Assembly: GCA_964035545.1 (NCBI GenBank)
Contig: OZ037766.1
Location: 33,459,773 to 33,523,772, forward strand
DNA length: 64,000 nucleotides
Direction of reading: 5' to 3'
Origin: Bugula neritina
Lineage: Eukaryota > Bryozoa > Gymnolaemata > Cheilostomatida > Bugulidae
Under the pieces are notes generated by a model. The model ran no database searches. It worked only from the letters and a program-made list of their open reading frames with translations, and was not told the DNA's origin. This document shows, piece after piece, positions 1 to 13,571 of the stretch. Made by a program: the position numbers and the translations under genes. The first letter of the stretch is position 1, and each line of letters opens with the position of its first letter.

Positions 1-885
1 GTATGGATGTCTCTTAATCTGAATAGCTACAGCACCTGTGTATGGATGTCTCTTAACCTGAATAGCTACAGCACCTGTGTATTGGTGTCTCTTAATCTGA
101 ATAGCTACAGCACCTGTGTATGAATGTCTCTTAACCTGAATAGCTACAGCACCTGTGTATGGGTGTCTCTTAACCTGAATAGCTACAGCACCTGTGTATG
201 GGTGTCTCTTAACCTGAATAGCTACAGCACCTGTGTATTGGTGTCTCCCAATCTGAATAGCTACAGCACCTGTGTATGGATGTCTCTTAACCTGAATAGC
301 TACAGCACCTGTGTATGGATGTCTCTTAACCTGAATAGCTACAGCACCTGTGTATTGGTGTCTCTTAATCTGAATAGCTACAGCACCTGTGTATTGGTGT
401 CTCCCAATCTGAATAGCTACAGCACCTGTGTATGGATGTCTCTTAACCTGAATAGCTACAGCACCTGTGTATGGGTGTCTCTTAACCTGAATAGCTACAG
501 CACCTGTGTATGGGTGTCTCCTAATCTGAATAGCTACAGCACCTGTGTATAGGTGTCTCCTAATCTGAATAGCTACAGCACCTGTGTATTGGTGTCTCTT
601 AACCTGAATAGCTACAGCACCTGTGTATTGGTGTCTCCCAATCTGAATAGCTACAGCACCTGTGTATGGATGTCTCTTAACCTGAATAGCTACAGCACCT
701 GTGTATTGGTGTCTCTTAACCTGAATAGCTACAGCACCTGTGTATTGGTGTCTCTTAATCTGAATAGCTACAGCACCTGTGTATGGATGTCTCTTAACCT
801 GAATAGCTACAGCACCTGTGTATTGGTGTCTCTTAACCTGAATAGCTACAGCACCTGTGTATTGGTGTCTCTTAATCTGAATAGC
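1..885. repeat. 39-bp minisatellite, about 23 copies
   Basis: Period 39 with few variants (TGTATGG/TGTATTG and CTTAACC/CTTAATC/CCCAATC). It starts at the window edge and so may extend left. The unit is a multiple of three and stop-poor, which gives apparent ORFs; no protein features. Confidence 0.95.
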
Positions 886-2296
886 TCAGAGTGTGAGTTT
901 GTAGTCAAAGCCCAGTCTATTAGAACATAGTACGTTTATAAAGCAGTTAAATGAAGCGTATAGGCCTACACAGCTAACTGCAGCTTGCATTGGCTATAAA
1001 AGTAAAACCATTGAACTATAATTATAGTTTCAGTTTAGTGGGTAAAACATGCCAGTTTATGGGAAAATTAAACCTATATAACCCATACGCTGCAGTTATA
1101 TTAATATGTCTTGAAACTATCATGAATAAGGTATGTGTTGAAACTATCATGAATAAGGTATATGTGTTGAAACTGCCATGAATAAAATAAGTGTTAAAAC
1201 TATCATAAATAAGGTATTAATTGAAATTATCATGAATAAGGTATGCGTTGAAACTATTATGAATAAGGTATGTGTTGAAACTGCCAAGAATAAGGTATGT
1301 GTTGAAACTATTAGTAGAGCTAAAAGTTATCTATAACCAAGCATTATACTCTTTTTGCTTTTATAGCAGCGGTGGCTAAAGCTGTGATATTTACTTAGTT
1401 TTCTTATTTGGGAAAGAGCTGATAACTTCAGGTAGTAATTTCTGAGCAACAATGATACCAAAACCGGCTCTGTGATGCCCTTATTTGGGAGCCAGTAAAA
1501 TAGTTTGATTCAGTCATGTTCCATTCTTAGACACAACGATCTATCAAAGGGTATGACTCTCAGAAAACAAGAAGGGGCCATGTTGAGTCCTCAACCAATC
1601 AGCTTTCAATCACAGCAGACGCACTCAACATGTGTTCTCAGCAGACAAAGAGTGGCTGTTTCTAGTTGTTTGGGGACCATCTAGATGGAAGGTGAGCTTT
1701 CAACAGTAATTTCACATCATAAGTTTTAAAGCTTTTGTAATTGCAAAATTTTTTTGCATATTGAAGAATTTCTGAACTTGAATACAAGCAATTTATGCTA
1801 GACATAAATTGATTTTGAGTTATTATTGTAAATGAGCTTTAAATTTGCTTTTCCCTTGAAAGTAGTTTTCCAATGCTAAGTATTAGAATTCAAAGTTTAT
1901 AACTTGGTGCTGTATATATGATTGTAGTAAAGGTTAAATTAGAGTGTGCAAGTTATTAAAAAATGTAAGTGAGTGTAAGTGAGAGTAAGTGAAACTGTAA
2001 ATGATATGAGTGAGTGTGAGTGAGAATGAGTGAGACTGTGAGTGAGTGTGAGTGAGAATGAGTGAGACTGTGAGTGAGTGTGAATATAGAGTTGAGTGAG
2101 AGTGTATTTATGCGGTTCCCACTCTTTGCTGTAACTTGCACATTACTTATTTGCAAAAACAATTTTAGAATCCCAATTCTGAAAATTAAATTTTTACTTT
2201 ATATGAGCGTTTTAATAGCATATTGTTACGAAATGTTATTTCAGACAAAGTTGAAGAACATAGATTTTATGCAAAACACACTTGAAAGAAATTAAA
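886..2296. other. Upstream region of transporter copy A
   Basis: Mostly unique sequence with a 27-bp repeat at about 1102-1310 (unit with GAATAAGGTATGTG) and a GTGAGT-rich tract at 1965-2095. The sequence GATGGAAG|GTGAGC at about 1690 could be the donor of a non-coding first exon, with the 5' end of the transporter transcript nearby. No TATA box or other firm promoter element was identified. Confidence 0.4.
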
Positions 2297-5200
2297 ATGG
2301 CCAAATGCCCAGACTATGAAGAAGAAATAAATGAAGGCACGGAACTCAACACCGCACCAAAGAAATACAAGTCCTATGGCCAATACAGTGACAAGAAATC
2401 TCTGTTAGTAAGTGAACAGTTACTTTTAGTGAGTACACAGTTCTTTCTAATGAATGAGTGATTTGTTATAAGTGACATACCCGTGACGCATCTGTGACAC
2501 ACCTGTGACACACCTTTGACGTATCTGTGACACACCTGTGACGCATCTGTGACACACCTGTGACACACCTGTGACACACCTGTGACACACCTGTGACACA
2601 ACTGTGACACAACTGTGACTCACAGCAATGTTCCTTTATATTAATCTTGTCTGGTGGTGATCGACCCCATACATAGTCCCGAAAGTTACAACAGGTAATA
2701 TATGTATTTTATGATGTAATTAAATTAATTGTTTGCTGTAACTTTTCAGTACTATTTGACAATCACGCCGTCTAACAAAAAAAATATGTTACACGCTATT
2801 GAAAAATATTGTTGCTTAAGATATTTACATAAACAAGATATATATGTAGAATTGTTATAACACACTCACTAACAGTGGGTAGAACAGATCAAAGGTATGA
2901 ATAACAAAAATATGAAAGCAAAGGTGAAACTTTGATGCTAAATCTGCTGGTACCAGCAGAGACTAGAGAGTGAATGAGTGTATAATATGCTGGCAGGTTT
3001 GAGATAGTTTATACATATATACAAGTACACATACATTACACGTAGGTTACACTAGCAGCTGTGACTTACACATGTACACGTAGGTTACACTAGCTGTTAC
3101 TTACACATGTACACGTAGGTTACATTAGCTGTTACTTACACATGTACACCTAGGTTACACTAGTTGTGGCTTACACATGTACACGTAGGTTACACTAGCT
3201 GTGACTTACACATGTACACGTAGGTTACACTAGCTGTTACTTACACATGTACACGTAGGTTACACTAGCTGCTGTGACTTACACATGTACACGTAGGTTA
3301 CACTAGCAGCTGTGACTTACACATGTACACGTAGGTTACACTAGCAGCTGTGACTTACACATGTACACCTAGGTTACACTAGCTGTTACTTACACATGTA
3401 CACGTAGGTTACACTAGCTGTTACTTACACATGTACACGTAGGTTACACTAGCTGTTACTTACACATGTACACCTAGGTTACACTAGCTGTTACTTACAC
3501 ATGTATACGTAGGTTACACTAGCAGCTGTGACTTACACATGTACACCTAGGTTACACTAGCTGTTACTTACACATGTACACGTAGGTTACACTAGCTGTT
3601 ACTTACACATGTACACCTAGGTTACACTAGCTGTTACCTACACATGTATACGTAGGTTACACTAGCAGCTGTGACTTACACATGTACACCTAGGTTACAC
3701 TAGCTGTTACTTACACATGTACACGTAGGTTACACTAGCTGTTACTTACACATGTACACGTAGGTTACACTAGCTGCTGTGACTTACACATGTACACGTA
3801 GGTTACACTAGCAGCTGTGACTTACACATGTACACGTAGGTTACACTAGCAGCTGTGACTTACACATGTACACCTAGGTTACACTAGCTGTTACTTACAC
3901 ATACATTACACGTAGGTTACACTAGCTGTTACTTACACATACATTACACGTAGGTTACACTAGCTGTTACTTACACATGTACACCTAGGTTACACTAGCT
4001 GTTACTTACACATGTACACGTAGGTTACACTAGCTGTGACTTACACATGTACACAGTATACACGTACAGTAAATATATTTACTCTACTCATAGTATGGAG
4101 AGAAAGACAGAGATGAGGAATTATTTGGTAAAAAAGAGAAAGAGATGCAAGATGCTGGAGACCAGCCAATTACTGCGAAAGTTCTGATTGAGCTTTTACT
4201 TTGCTCTTGCGCTTTTCTTGGCAGAGTAAGAACTATATTATACATTGTACATTATACATATGCAGCATACTATATGTTATAACTGCTAGCACATAAAATA
4301 CATTATACATTATACATATGCATATGCAGCATACTATATGTTGTAGCAGCATACTATATGTAACTGTCTGTGAGTGTATATTATTCTAAGGATATTAATC
4401 TGACTTGTAGGGTTTGTGCCTGAACTCTGTTGGCCCAACCTTGATAGACTTGAGACAAATAGCCTCTCTCACTATATCTCAAGCGGCTTACATCTTTGGA
4501 TCTCAGTCTAGCGGACTTCTTATTGGTTCTATCCTTGCCAAAATCATGCTTCAAGAGTAAGTATATTCAGTCATCTCTCTAGAGTAAGTATACACTGTGT
4601 AGTGTAAGTATACAGTCATCTCTCTAGAGAAAGTATATACAGTAATCTCTCTAGAGTAAGTATATTCAGTCATCTCTCTAGAGTAAGTATATTCAGTCAT
4701 CTCTCTAGAGTAAGTATATTCAGTCATCTCTCTAGAGTAAGTATATTCAGTCATCTCTCTAGAGTAAGCATACAGTCATCTCTCTAGAGTAAGTATATTC
4801 AGTCATCTCTCTAGAGTAAGTATATTCAGTCATCTCTCTAGAGTAAGTATATTCAGTCATCTCTCTAGAGTAAGTATATACAGTCATATCTATAGTGTAA
4901 GTATATACTGTGTAGTGTAAGTATATAGTGTAGTATAAGTATATATAGTATAGTATAAGTATATATAATATATAGTGTAAGTATATATAGTATAGTGTAA
5001 GTATATATAGTATAGTGTAAGTATATATAGTGTAGTATAAGTATATATAGTATAGTGTAAGTATATATAGTATAGTGTAAGTATATATAGTGTAGTGTAA
5101 GTATATATAGTGTAGTGTAAGTATATATAGTGTAGTGTAAGTATATATAGTGTAGTATAAGTATATATAGTGTAGTATAAGTATATATAGTATAGTGTAA

Positions 5201-8200
5201 GTATATATAGTATAGTGTAAGTATATATAGTGTAGTGTAAGTATATATAGTGTAGTGTAAGTATATATAATATAGTGTAAGTATATATAGTATAGTGTAA
5301 GTATATATAGTGTAGTGTAAGTATATATAGTGTAGTGTAAGTATATATAGTATAGTATAAGTAGGCAGTGTGGTGTAAGAATATATAGTATAGTGTAAGT
5401 ATATATAGTGTAGTATAAGTATATATAGTATAGTGTAAGTATATATAGTATAGTTTAAGTATATATAGTGTAGTATAAGCATATATAGTGTAGTATAAGT
5501 ATATATAGTGTAGTATAAGTATATATAGTATAGTATAAGTATATATAGTGTAGTGTAAGTATATATAGTGTAGTATAAGTATATATAGTATAGTATAAGT
5601 ATATATAGTATAGTATAAGTATATATAGTGTAGTGTAAGTATATATAGTGTAGTATAAGTATATATAGTATAGTATAAGTATATATAGTGTAGTGTAAGT
5701 ATATATAGTATAGTGTAAGTATATATAGAAAAGTGTAAGTATATATAGAATAGTGTAAGTATACAGTTAAATTATTTTGTAGGTTCAACACGCAGTTTGC
5801 CCTCGGAATGTGTCTCTTCATCCAAGGATTCTCCACCATGCTGATCCCCGCCTTCCACAGCGCCGTCGTAATGTGCATTATGTTCCTCTTTCAGGGCTTT
5901 GCTATTGGCGTCGTCATTATCGGTGAGTAACTCTTATACTGCCATCTCTATACATTGTCATGTGTTGCAGGTGTCATGTGCTGCAGGTGTCATGTGCTGC
6001 AGGTGTCATGTGTTGCATGTGTCATGTGTTGCAGGTGTCATGTGTTGCAGGTGTCATGTGTTGCAGGTGTCATGTGTTGCAGGTGTCATGTATTGTTGGT
6101 GTCATGTGCTGCAGGTGTCATGTGTTGCAGGTGTCATGTATTTTAGGTGTCATGCGCTGCAGGTGTCATGCGCTGCAGGTGTCATGTGTTGCAGGTGTCA
6201 TGTATTGTAAGTGTCTTGTGTTGTAGGTGTGTGTTCAACTTGTATACGTATTGGGGGGAAGAAAAGAAATGGAATGTTCTTACAGGCAGCTTACTTAGGT
6301 GTGGCTATAGGCAGTGTTTGTGGGCCGTTTGTTGCGCGCCCCTTCCTATCCACTGTAGCCCAGGTAGAAGTAGATGAAGAAGATGAGATAATCAGCTCAT
6401 ACCTAAACAGCCAGTAAGATTGTACTGTACTATATGCTACACTATGTGTTACATATACTACACTATGTGTTACATATACTACACTATGTGTTACATATAC
6501 TACACTATGTGTTACATATACTACACTATGTACTACATATACTACACTATGTACTACACTATATACTACACTATGTGTTACATATACTACACTATGTGTT
6601 ACACATACTACACTATGTGTTACACATACTACACTATGTACTACACTATGTGTTACATATACTACACTATGTATTACATATACTACACTATATACTACAC
6701 TATGTATTACATATACTAGACTATGTACTACATATATACTACACTATGTATTACATATACTACACTATGTATTACATATACTACACTATGTGTTACATAT
6801 ACTACACTATATACTACACTATGTATTACACATACTACACTATGTACTACATATACTACACTGTGTGTTACATATGCTACAGTTAGTGTTACATAAGTTA
6901 TTCTCAAAAAAATGATTGATGAAGTAGTCAGCACTAATGTACAGCTTATGTTACGCATTATTCAACTTATATTACACGTTATTCAACTTATATTACACAT
7001 TATTCAACTTATATTATACACTATTCAACTTATATTATACACTATTCAACTTATATTATACATTATTCAACTTATATTATACACTATTCAACTTATATTA
7101 TACACTATTCAACTTATATTATACACTATTCAACTTATATTATACATTATTCAACTTATATTATACATTATTCAACTTATATTATACACTATTCAACTTA
7201 TATTATACATTATTCAACTTATATTACACATTATTCAACTTATATTATACACTATTCAACTTATATTATACACTATTCAACTTATATTATACACTATTCA
7301 ACTTATATTATACACTATTCAACTTATATTATACATTATTCAACTTATATTATACACTATTCAACTTATATTATACATTATTCAACTTATATTATACACT
7401 ATTCAACTTATATTATACACTATTCAACTTATATTATACATTATTCAACTTATATTATACACTATTCAACTTATATTATACACTATTCAACTTATATTAT
7501 ACACTATTCAACTTATATTATACATTATTCAACTTATATTATACATTATTCAACTTATATTATACATTATTCAACTTATATTATACACTATTCAACTTAT
7601 ATTATACATTATTCAACTTATATTATACACTATTCAACTTATATTACACACTATTCAACTTATATTATACACTATTCAACTTATATTATACATTATCCAA
7701 CTTATATTACACACTATTCAACTTATATTATACACTATTCAACTTATATTATACATTATTCAACTTATATTATACACTATTCAACTTATATTATACATTA
7801 TTCAACTTATATTATACACTATTCAACTTATATTATACACTATTCAACTTATATTATACACTATTCAACTTATATTATACACTATTCAACTTATATTATA
7901 CATTATTCAACTTATATTATACATTATTCAACTTATATTATACACTATTCAACTTATATTACACACTATTCAACTTATATTATACACTATTCAACTTATA
8001 TTATACATTATTCAACTTATATTATACATTATTCAACTTATATTATACACTATTCAACTTATATTATACACTATTCAACTTATATTATACATTATTCAAC
8101 TTATATTATACACTATTCAACTTATATTATACATTATTCAACTTATATTATACACTATTCAACTTATATTACACACTATTCAACTTATATTATACACTAT

Positions 8201-10384
8201 TCAACTTATATTATACATTATCCAACTTATATTACACACTATTCAACTTATATTATACACTATTCAACTTATATTATACATTATTCAACTTATATTATAC
8301 ACTATTCAACTTATATTATACATTATTCAACTTATATTATACATTATTCAACTTATATTATACACTATTCAACTTATATTACACACTATTCAACTTATAT
8401 TATACACTATTCAACTTATATTATACATTATCCAACTTATATTACACACTATTCAACTTATATTATACACTATTCAACTTATATTATACATTATTCAACT
8501 TATATTATACTAATATTATACTTATATAATACATTATTCAACTTATATTATACACTATTCAACTTATATTATACACTATTCAACTTATATTATACACTAT
8601 TCAACTTATATTATACACTATTCAACTTATATTATACACTATTCAACTTATATTATACACTATTCAACTTATATTATACACTATTCAACTTATATTATAC
8701 ACTATTCAACTTATATTATACATTATTCAACTTATATTATACATTATTCAACTTATATTACACATATACCTTGTAGTAGTACAGTAGCACCAAGCGTGTT
8801 TTTGCTAAACCAGTCGGCTCCTCTGAGTCCTGCTCCACTCAACTCAGTTCCGTTGGTGATGGCTTCCGTCTTGACCAGCACAATGACTCCCACCTCCCCG
8901 GGAATTGTCTTCACTCAGACACACGTCAACATCTATTATCTAATCATAGGCATCGTAATCTGCATACCCGCCACCTCTTTCATGGTGCTTTACTGGAAGA
9001 GTGGTAACCCTATCAAAAACCCTAAAGATGACTCCTCAAAGACAGAGTCACTGTCTCTCAACGACTGCACGGCTCCCCTTTCCATTACCATTGCAATGAC
9101 CTTCTTACTCTGTCTCTTTTACTTCGGCATACAGGACTCATACAGTCACCTAGTTACCTCCTTTGCCATTCTTGGTCCTCTCAAGTTCTCCACCTCTCAG
9201 GGTGTATACATTTCTTCATTGTTCTGGTCTTCCATGTGCTTTGGAAGACTTAATGGTAAGACATAAACTATTGATGCTTGGGTATCTCTTTGTGAAGCTT
9301 TTTTACATACATAAATAGGTTAACTGAATGTATTACAGTATATCTGTCTGAGTATCATATGTTAAAGAGTATATCTGTCTGAGTATCATATGTTAAAGAG
9401 TATATCTGTCTGAGTATCATATGTTAAAGAGTATATCTGTCTGAGTATCATATGTTAAAGAGTATATCTGTCTGAGTATCATATGTTAAAGAGTATATCT
9501 GTCTGAGTATCATATGTTAAAGAGTATATCTGTCTGAGTATCATATGTTAAAGAGTATATCTGTCTGAGTATTATATGTTAAAGAGTATATCTGTCTGAG
9601 TATCATATGATAGACTGTGGAGTATAATATCTTCCTACAGGAATCTGGATAGCTAAGATGATAAGCCCTTTCAAGATGCTGTTGATGGACATTTCGGTAG
9701 CATTGATAGCCGGTGCTTTCCTCATGTTCTTTGCCGATAAGTCTGCTGGGGTCTTGTGGGCCTTCACCTCAGTTTTGGGACTCTTCTTTGCAACTATCAA
9801 CGGGGCAGTGGTCGCTTGGGCAGCTAAGCACTTGCCAAGTAAGGGCTGCACTCTTATAGTTGAAATAATAATACAATTGTTTTTGGCTTTTAGCAAAGTT
9901 AAGCTCTCTCATTAAACTTACATAATTTCAAGTTGATTTTTGCTAAATTTATGTTAAAATAACAACCTCGATCATATAAAATATAGCAAAATTATAGTAT
10001 TTCCAACATGCAAACTAAAAGTGTGTGCAGTTGACATTTTCTTTTCCGTTGTTTTTTTTAAATTGCTTTATAAAAGCTTATGAGTCTTGTTGAGCTCTAA
10101 AGACTTGAGAGTTCTAAGCGACTCTAAGCAGTTTATGGTTTATTATTTCAGGTAACAACTACATTCTAGCTATCATAATGGTGGGCAGATGTGCTGGGGC
10201 GCTAGTTCTGCCAACCACTGCCACTACTCTGTTTGAGCACAGTGGTCCAATGGCTCTGATGTACATAGTTTTCACAGTTACTTGCCTCAAGTTGGCTATT
10301 CTTCTTCTCTCCCAGTTTTCTGTCATCAAATATGGCATTGATGGTAAACTATACAGTCGATCAGGGATGATAAATCTAACTTAA
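2297..10384 (+). CDS. MFSD4 / sodium-dependent glucose transporter 1-like MFS transporter (copy A, 8 exons)
   Basis: Predicted 12-helix plasma-membrane transporter of the major facilitator superfamily, closest by motif memory to MFSD4A/MFSD4B (NaGLT1, a sodium-coupled sugar carrier); the substrate here is not proven. Exons by phase tracking: 2297-2407, 4094-4225, 4411-4556, 5783-5922, 6227-6413, 8777-9255, 9641-9838, 10152-10384; 541 codons, intron phases 0,0,2,1,2,1,1, all GT-AG. Residues 1-70 are a charged cytosolic N-terminus. The first helix carries the family sequence LCLNSVGPTLIDLRQ (exon 3), followed by GFAIGVV (exon 4), GSVCGPFVARPF (exon 5), FGIQDSYSHL and SSLFWSSMCFGRL (exon 6), NGAVVAWAAKHLP (exon 7) and NNYILAIIMVGR (exon 8). 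Start ATG at 2297 is the first in frame, with purine at -3. The gene has a sister downstream (13572-25344). Introns 1, 3, 4, 5 and 6 are filled with tandem repeats. Certain as a gene; substrate inferred only from family. Confidence 0.9.
2478..2617. repeat. 11-bp TGTGACACACC array in copy A intron 1
   Basis: About 12 copies of an 11-bp unit shortly after the exon 1 donor at 2408. The rest of the intron to 3020 is unique and AT-rich. Confidence 0.9.
3020..4058. repeat. 35-bp minisatellite, about 28 copies, copy A intron 1
   Basis: Units of 34-39 bp containing TACACATGTACACGTAGG and GGTTACACTAGC. Variants (CGTAGG/CCTAGG, GTTACT/GCAGCTGTGACT) recur in the same order, so groups of units have been copied together. 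The array ends 36 bp before the exon 2 acceptor at 4093. Confidence 0.93.
4557..4890. repeat. 27-bp array made of exon 3 donor copies, copy A intron 3
   Basis: Begins at the true donor of exon 3 (AAGA|GTAAGTAT at 4557). The unit starts with GTAAGTAT and ends TCTCTAGA, so each of about 11 copies carries a donor-like site. It passes directly into the 20-bp family that follows. Confidence 0.93.
4891..5765. repeat. 20-bp GTAAGTATATATAGTGTA array, about 43 copies, copy A intron 3
   Basis: Period 20, with TGTAAGTATAT in nearly every unit, apparently evolved from the GTAAGTAT part of the neighbouring 27-bp unit. A long minus-strand ORF across it is a repeat artefact. Confidence 0.93.
5955..6226. 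repeat. 16-bp array of acceptor-like TTGCAG|GTGTC units, copy A intron 4
   Basis: About 16 copies of CAGGTGTCATGTGTTG. The true acceptor is the last unit in altered form (TTGTAG|GTGTGTG at 6226), so each unit resembles the intron 4 / exon 5 junction. Confidence 0.93.
6423..6893. repeat. 21-bp array (TACTACACTATGTGTTACA), copy A intron 5
   Basis: Starts within about 10 bases of the exon 5 donor (6414). About 22 full or shortened units. Open frames on both strands are artefacts. Confidence 0.92.
6950..8770. repeat. 21-bp array (TTATATTATACACTATTCAA), about 87 copies, copy A intron 5
   Basis: Very homogeneous, with a CATTATT/CACTATT variant pattern and recurring blocks that imply multi-unit copying. 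Ends a few bases before the exon 6 acceptor (8776). Because 21 is a multiple of three it leaves two overlapping frames of about 530 codons open; these are not genes. Confidence 0.95.
9339..9608. repeat. 31-bp array, about 9 copies, copy A intron 6
   Basis: Unit contains GTATATCTGTCTGAGTATC. Nearly identical copies, so recently expanded. Ends about 30 bases before the exon 7 acceptor at 9640. Confidence 0.93.
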
Positions 10385-12225
10385 TATATAAGTAGCCTAC
10401 TTGATATTCAACAAGTTATTCTATGACTATTTATCCTAGAGATAGAGTGTGACACTGATGAGGGTCTATGACTAACTAGTGTTGCTAGTTTGAGATCTAC
10501 TTGTAAATGATGTGTTTTACATTCTCACTTTAACTGAAACATTAAAATATATTATACTTTGAATTTTTGCAAACTACAACTTTAATTGTGTTTACGAGCT
10601 TAGGTCTAAAAGTTGACTTAATTAGAAGTTTTAGGTATGTGCTTGTAAGTTTGGCATAATGTATGACACTTAATTGTGTGTCATAAACAATTATGCTACA
10701 TCATGTTACATTATGTGCATATAGATGCCACACTGTATAAATAGTTTTGCAAAGCTCAAGGGTTGAAGCCTGGCTACATGAAGAAATAAGCTGGAATTAC
10801 CTCTCAATGCTCACATAGTAGGCTTTTACCCTGTTGTGATTTTCAATTTTAATTTCAAGATGAAATCAATGAATAAATAAACACTGAACATAAATGAAAT
10901 TTTTTTCTTAAATGCAACCTTTCAGAATATATTCACATCTGCCATCACATATCTAAGATAAAGAGATAGGCAAGAAGAAAGCATTTGATGCACAGCAAGC
11001 TTGATTAGCTATATAGGAGGAAATCTCAGTGCAAAGTAACACTATACTGCAACGTACAGAAAGTTTTGAACACATAAAGTATGATGTATAAGCTACAGTT
11101 CTTATAGATTTGTTGTTGTACAGTTTTCAGATTAAACAATGCCATCTTCCAATTGGTTGTAAGTTTATGTACTTGCTTATACTTGGTGTAATTAGGATCT
11201 GCACTTTTTACGGTTGAAAGATCTGTAAAAGTTTCCCTATGTTAAGGCTAGGCTGTTGTTAGTTTACCAAGCAACTTGCTCACTGCTTGCTTTACTTGCT
11301 GTGGCTTTACTACAGTGGCTTCATCTCAACTAATGATCGACGTGCTGATAACTGCACAAATTTAGATGTAAGTTAAAGTATTGTCTCCGTTTAATTCTTT
11401 TGCAGTCTGTTAACGTGTTAAAGAAGCTGAGTTCAAATATATTTCATCACCTTGTTTCAGCAACTATTAAGCAAGTGTATTGATTGGAATACTTTAGTAT
11501 AGAGAATATAATCATCAGTTATGTTTACACAACATGCTTGACATGTTGCCTCTAATATAACAGCATATGTTTACACAATAGACAATTATAGATTCCCAAT
11601 AATCTTAAAGAGCTAAGCAATTGCTCTTCTTCTATTCAAGTCTTTCTCCAAACAAAAAATTGGGTGACATGAAAATATTGGTGCATATACGAATAAAATA
11701 GACTTTTTATGGTCTGATATAAATTGCAGTGTTGCGAAATCTGATATCATAAACAGTAGCTTTTATTATTTTACAGTTTTATTTTGCTGGCTTTGTGACT
11801 AGCTGGGTTTAGCTATAGCAAAGTAGCTAATGGCAATAGCTTAGATACAACATATTGCCATATATTAAATGTTATTTGATATAAAATGAAGCTTCTTGGC
11901 AGTAGAAAAAATGTATTATCTTTTCTTCCTGCAAGATAAGTTCCAACAACATAAACAGGTTAATATTTAGCAATGGAGCTGCAGCATAGACAAGGTTTTT
12001 AACCACTGTTCTCAACCCCCATCTTTTGTCAGCCTATGGTGAACCTTGAAAATAATATTTCTTTGATTTTAATGATGGCTTTTATTGATCATACAGGGAA
12101 ATATTTGCATTTGACATTGTTTATATAATTTCCATTTTATCTAAAAGTCATCCATATACATACAAGGGTTTCACGTACGGAGTGTAAGAGATAGAGATAA
12201 AGGAATAATATACTTACTCTAACGT
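10385..12225. other. Intergenic region between the two transporters, unique part
   Basis: AT-rich unique sequence holding the 3' UTR of copy A. Candidate poly(A) signals are ATTAAA at 10541 and AATAAATAAA at 10872. No coding exon, RNA gene or mobile element recognised. Confidence 0.5.
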
Positions 12226-12227
12226 AT

Positions 12228-12358
12228 GTATGTACACAGTAGAATAATATATGTAATGTATTTATACAGTAGAATATATGTAATGTATGTACTGCACAGT
12301 AGAATATATGTAATGTATGTACACAGTAGAATATATGTAATGTATGTAATGTATGTAC
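12228..12358. repeat. Short 25-bp array (ACAGTAGAATATATGTAATG)
   Basis: About five partial or complete copies upstream of transporter copy B. No function seen. Confidence 0.8.
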
Positions 12359-12664
12359 TAGTGTTTTGGGCAAGTGCAATCAAGCATTTCGAATGTTACT
12401 TTAACTGAATTCACTCCCCTGCTGATCTAATCTTTTACATTAATCCTGTTTGAATTCCAAGCACGCATCAAGTGAAACCACATGTTATAATTGATGAGTT
12501 TAAGGATAAATTTGGTTGTATTTATTCATGCAGCTTACAAAGTTGTCATGGTGATTGATGAGCTTGTAGGGCTAATAGTAGGTGAAGTGACCAGACGTAG
12601 TTCTCTTTAGACAGATTCGGGTCAGTTCAGTGTGTTACTTGTAGATAGATATACAGTCTATATA

Positions 12665-13313
12665 ATATACATGTATTACTATACTACATATAGTAAGTAC
12701 AATATATTACTATACTACATAGAGTAAGTACAATATATTACTATACTACATAGAGTAAGTACAATATATTACTATACTACATAGAGTAAGTACAATATAT
12801 TACTATACTATATAGAGTAAGTACAATATATTACTATACTACATATAGTAAGTACAATATATTACTATACTACATAGAGTAAGTACAATATATTACTATG
12901 CTACATAGAGTAAGTATAATATATTACTATGCTACATAGAGTAAGTACAATATATATAGAGTATATAGAGTAAGTACAATATATTACTATACTACATAGA
13001 GTAAGTATAATATATTACTATGCTACATAGAGCAAGTATAATATATTACTATACTACATAGAGTAAGTACAATATATTACTATACTACATAGAGTAAGTA
13101 TAATATATTACTATGCTACATAGAGTAAGTACAATATATATAGAGTATATAGAGTAAGTATAATATATTACTATACTACATAGAGTAAGTATAATATATT
13201 ACTATACTACATAGAGTAAGTATAATATATTACTATACTACATAGAGTAAGTACAATATATTACTATACTACATAGAGTAAGTACAATATATATAGAGTA
13301 TATAGAGTAAGTA
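12665..13313. repeat. 31-bp array (AGAGTAAGTACAATATATTA), about 20 copies
   Basis: Lies 260 bases upstream of the first exon of copy B. The unit carries AGTAAGTA, donor-like. A shortened unit (ATATATAGAGTATATAGAG) recurs at least three times, so blocks have been duplicated. It may be within a 5' UTR intron or intergenic. Confidence 0.9.
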
Positions 13314-13571
13314 GATAAAGAAAGTTTAAAAACAGAATAGTAGGCCTATACTATATCCAGTAAAATTGGTTGAGGGGAAGCATAGACTTCACTCAGTATA
13401 TTTACATAGATGTAATTGACCATAATAATATAATATAGTTATTATATAATATATAGTTTATCTAGTATATAGAATATTTATAATACCGCATCTCTACTAT
13501 ATAGTATAGCTATTACATAATGTATTTATTATACAGTATATTTTTTATAGAGTACAACATTAAATTCTAGC

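Noticed and set aside
1-885. CRISPR array
   Set aside because: Units are directly adjacent with no unique spacers, and the DNA is eukaryotic.
124-930. Repeat protein with NLNSYSTCV motif
   Set aside because: A 39-bp minisatellite without start context, signal or domain; several units in the series break the frame with stops.
4865-5878. Minus-strand 337-codon frame
   Set aside because: Translation of the 20-bp intronic array plus antisense of exon 4.
6912-8529. Two overlapping open frames of about 530 codons
   Set aside because: Both are translations of the same stop-poor 21-bp repeat; period is a multiple of three, no homology, and they lie within a transporter intron.
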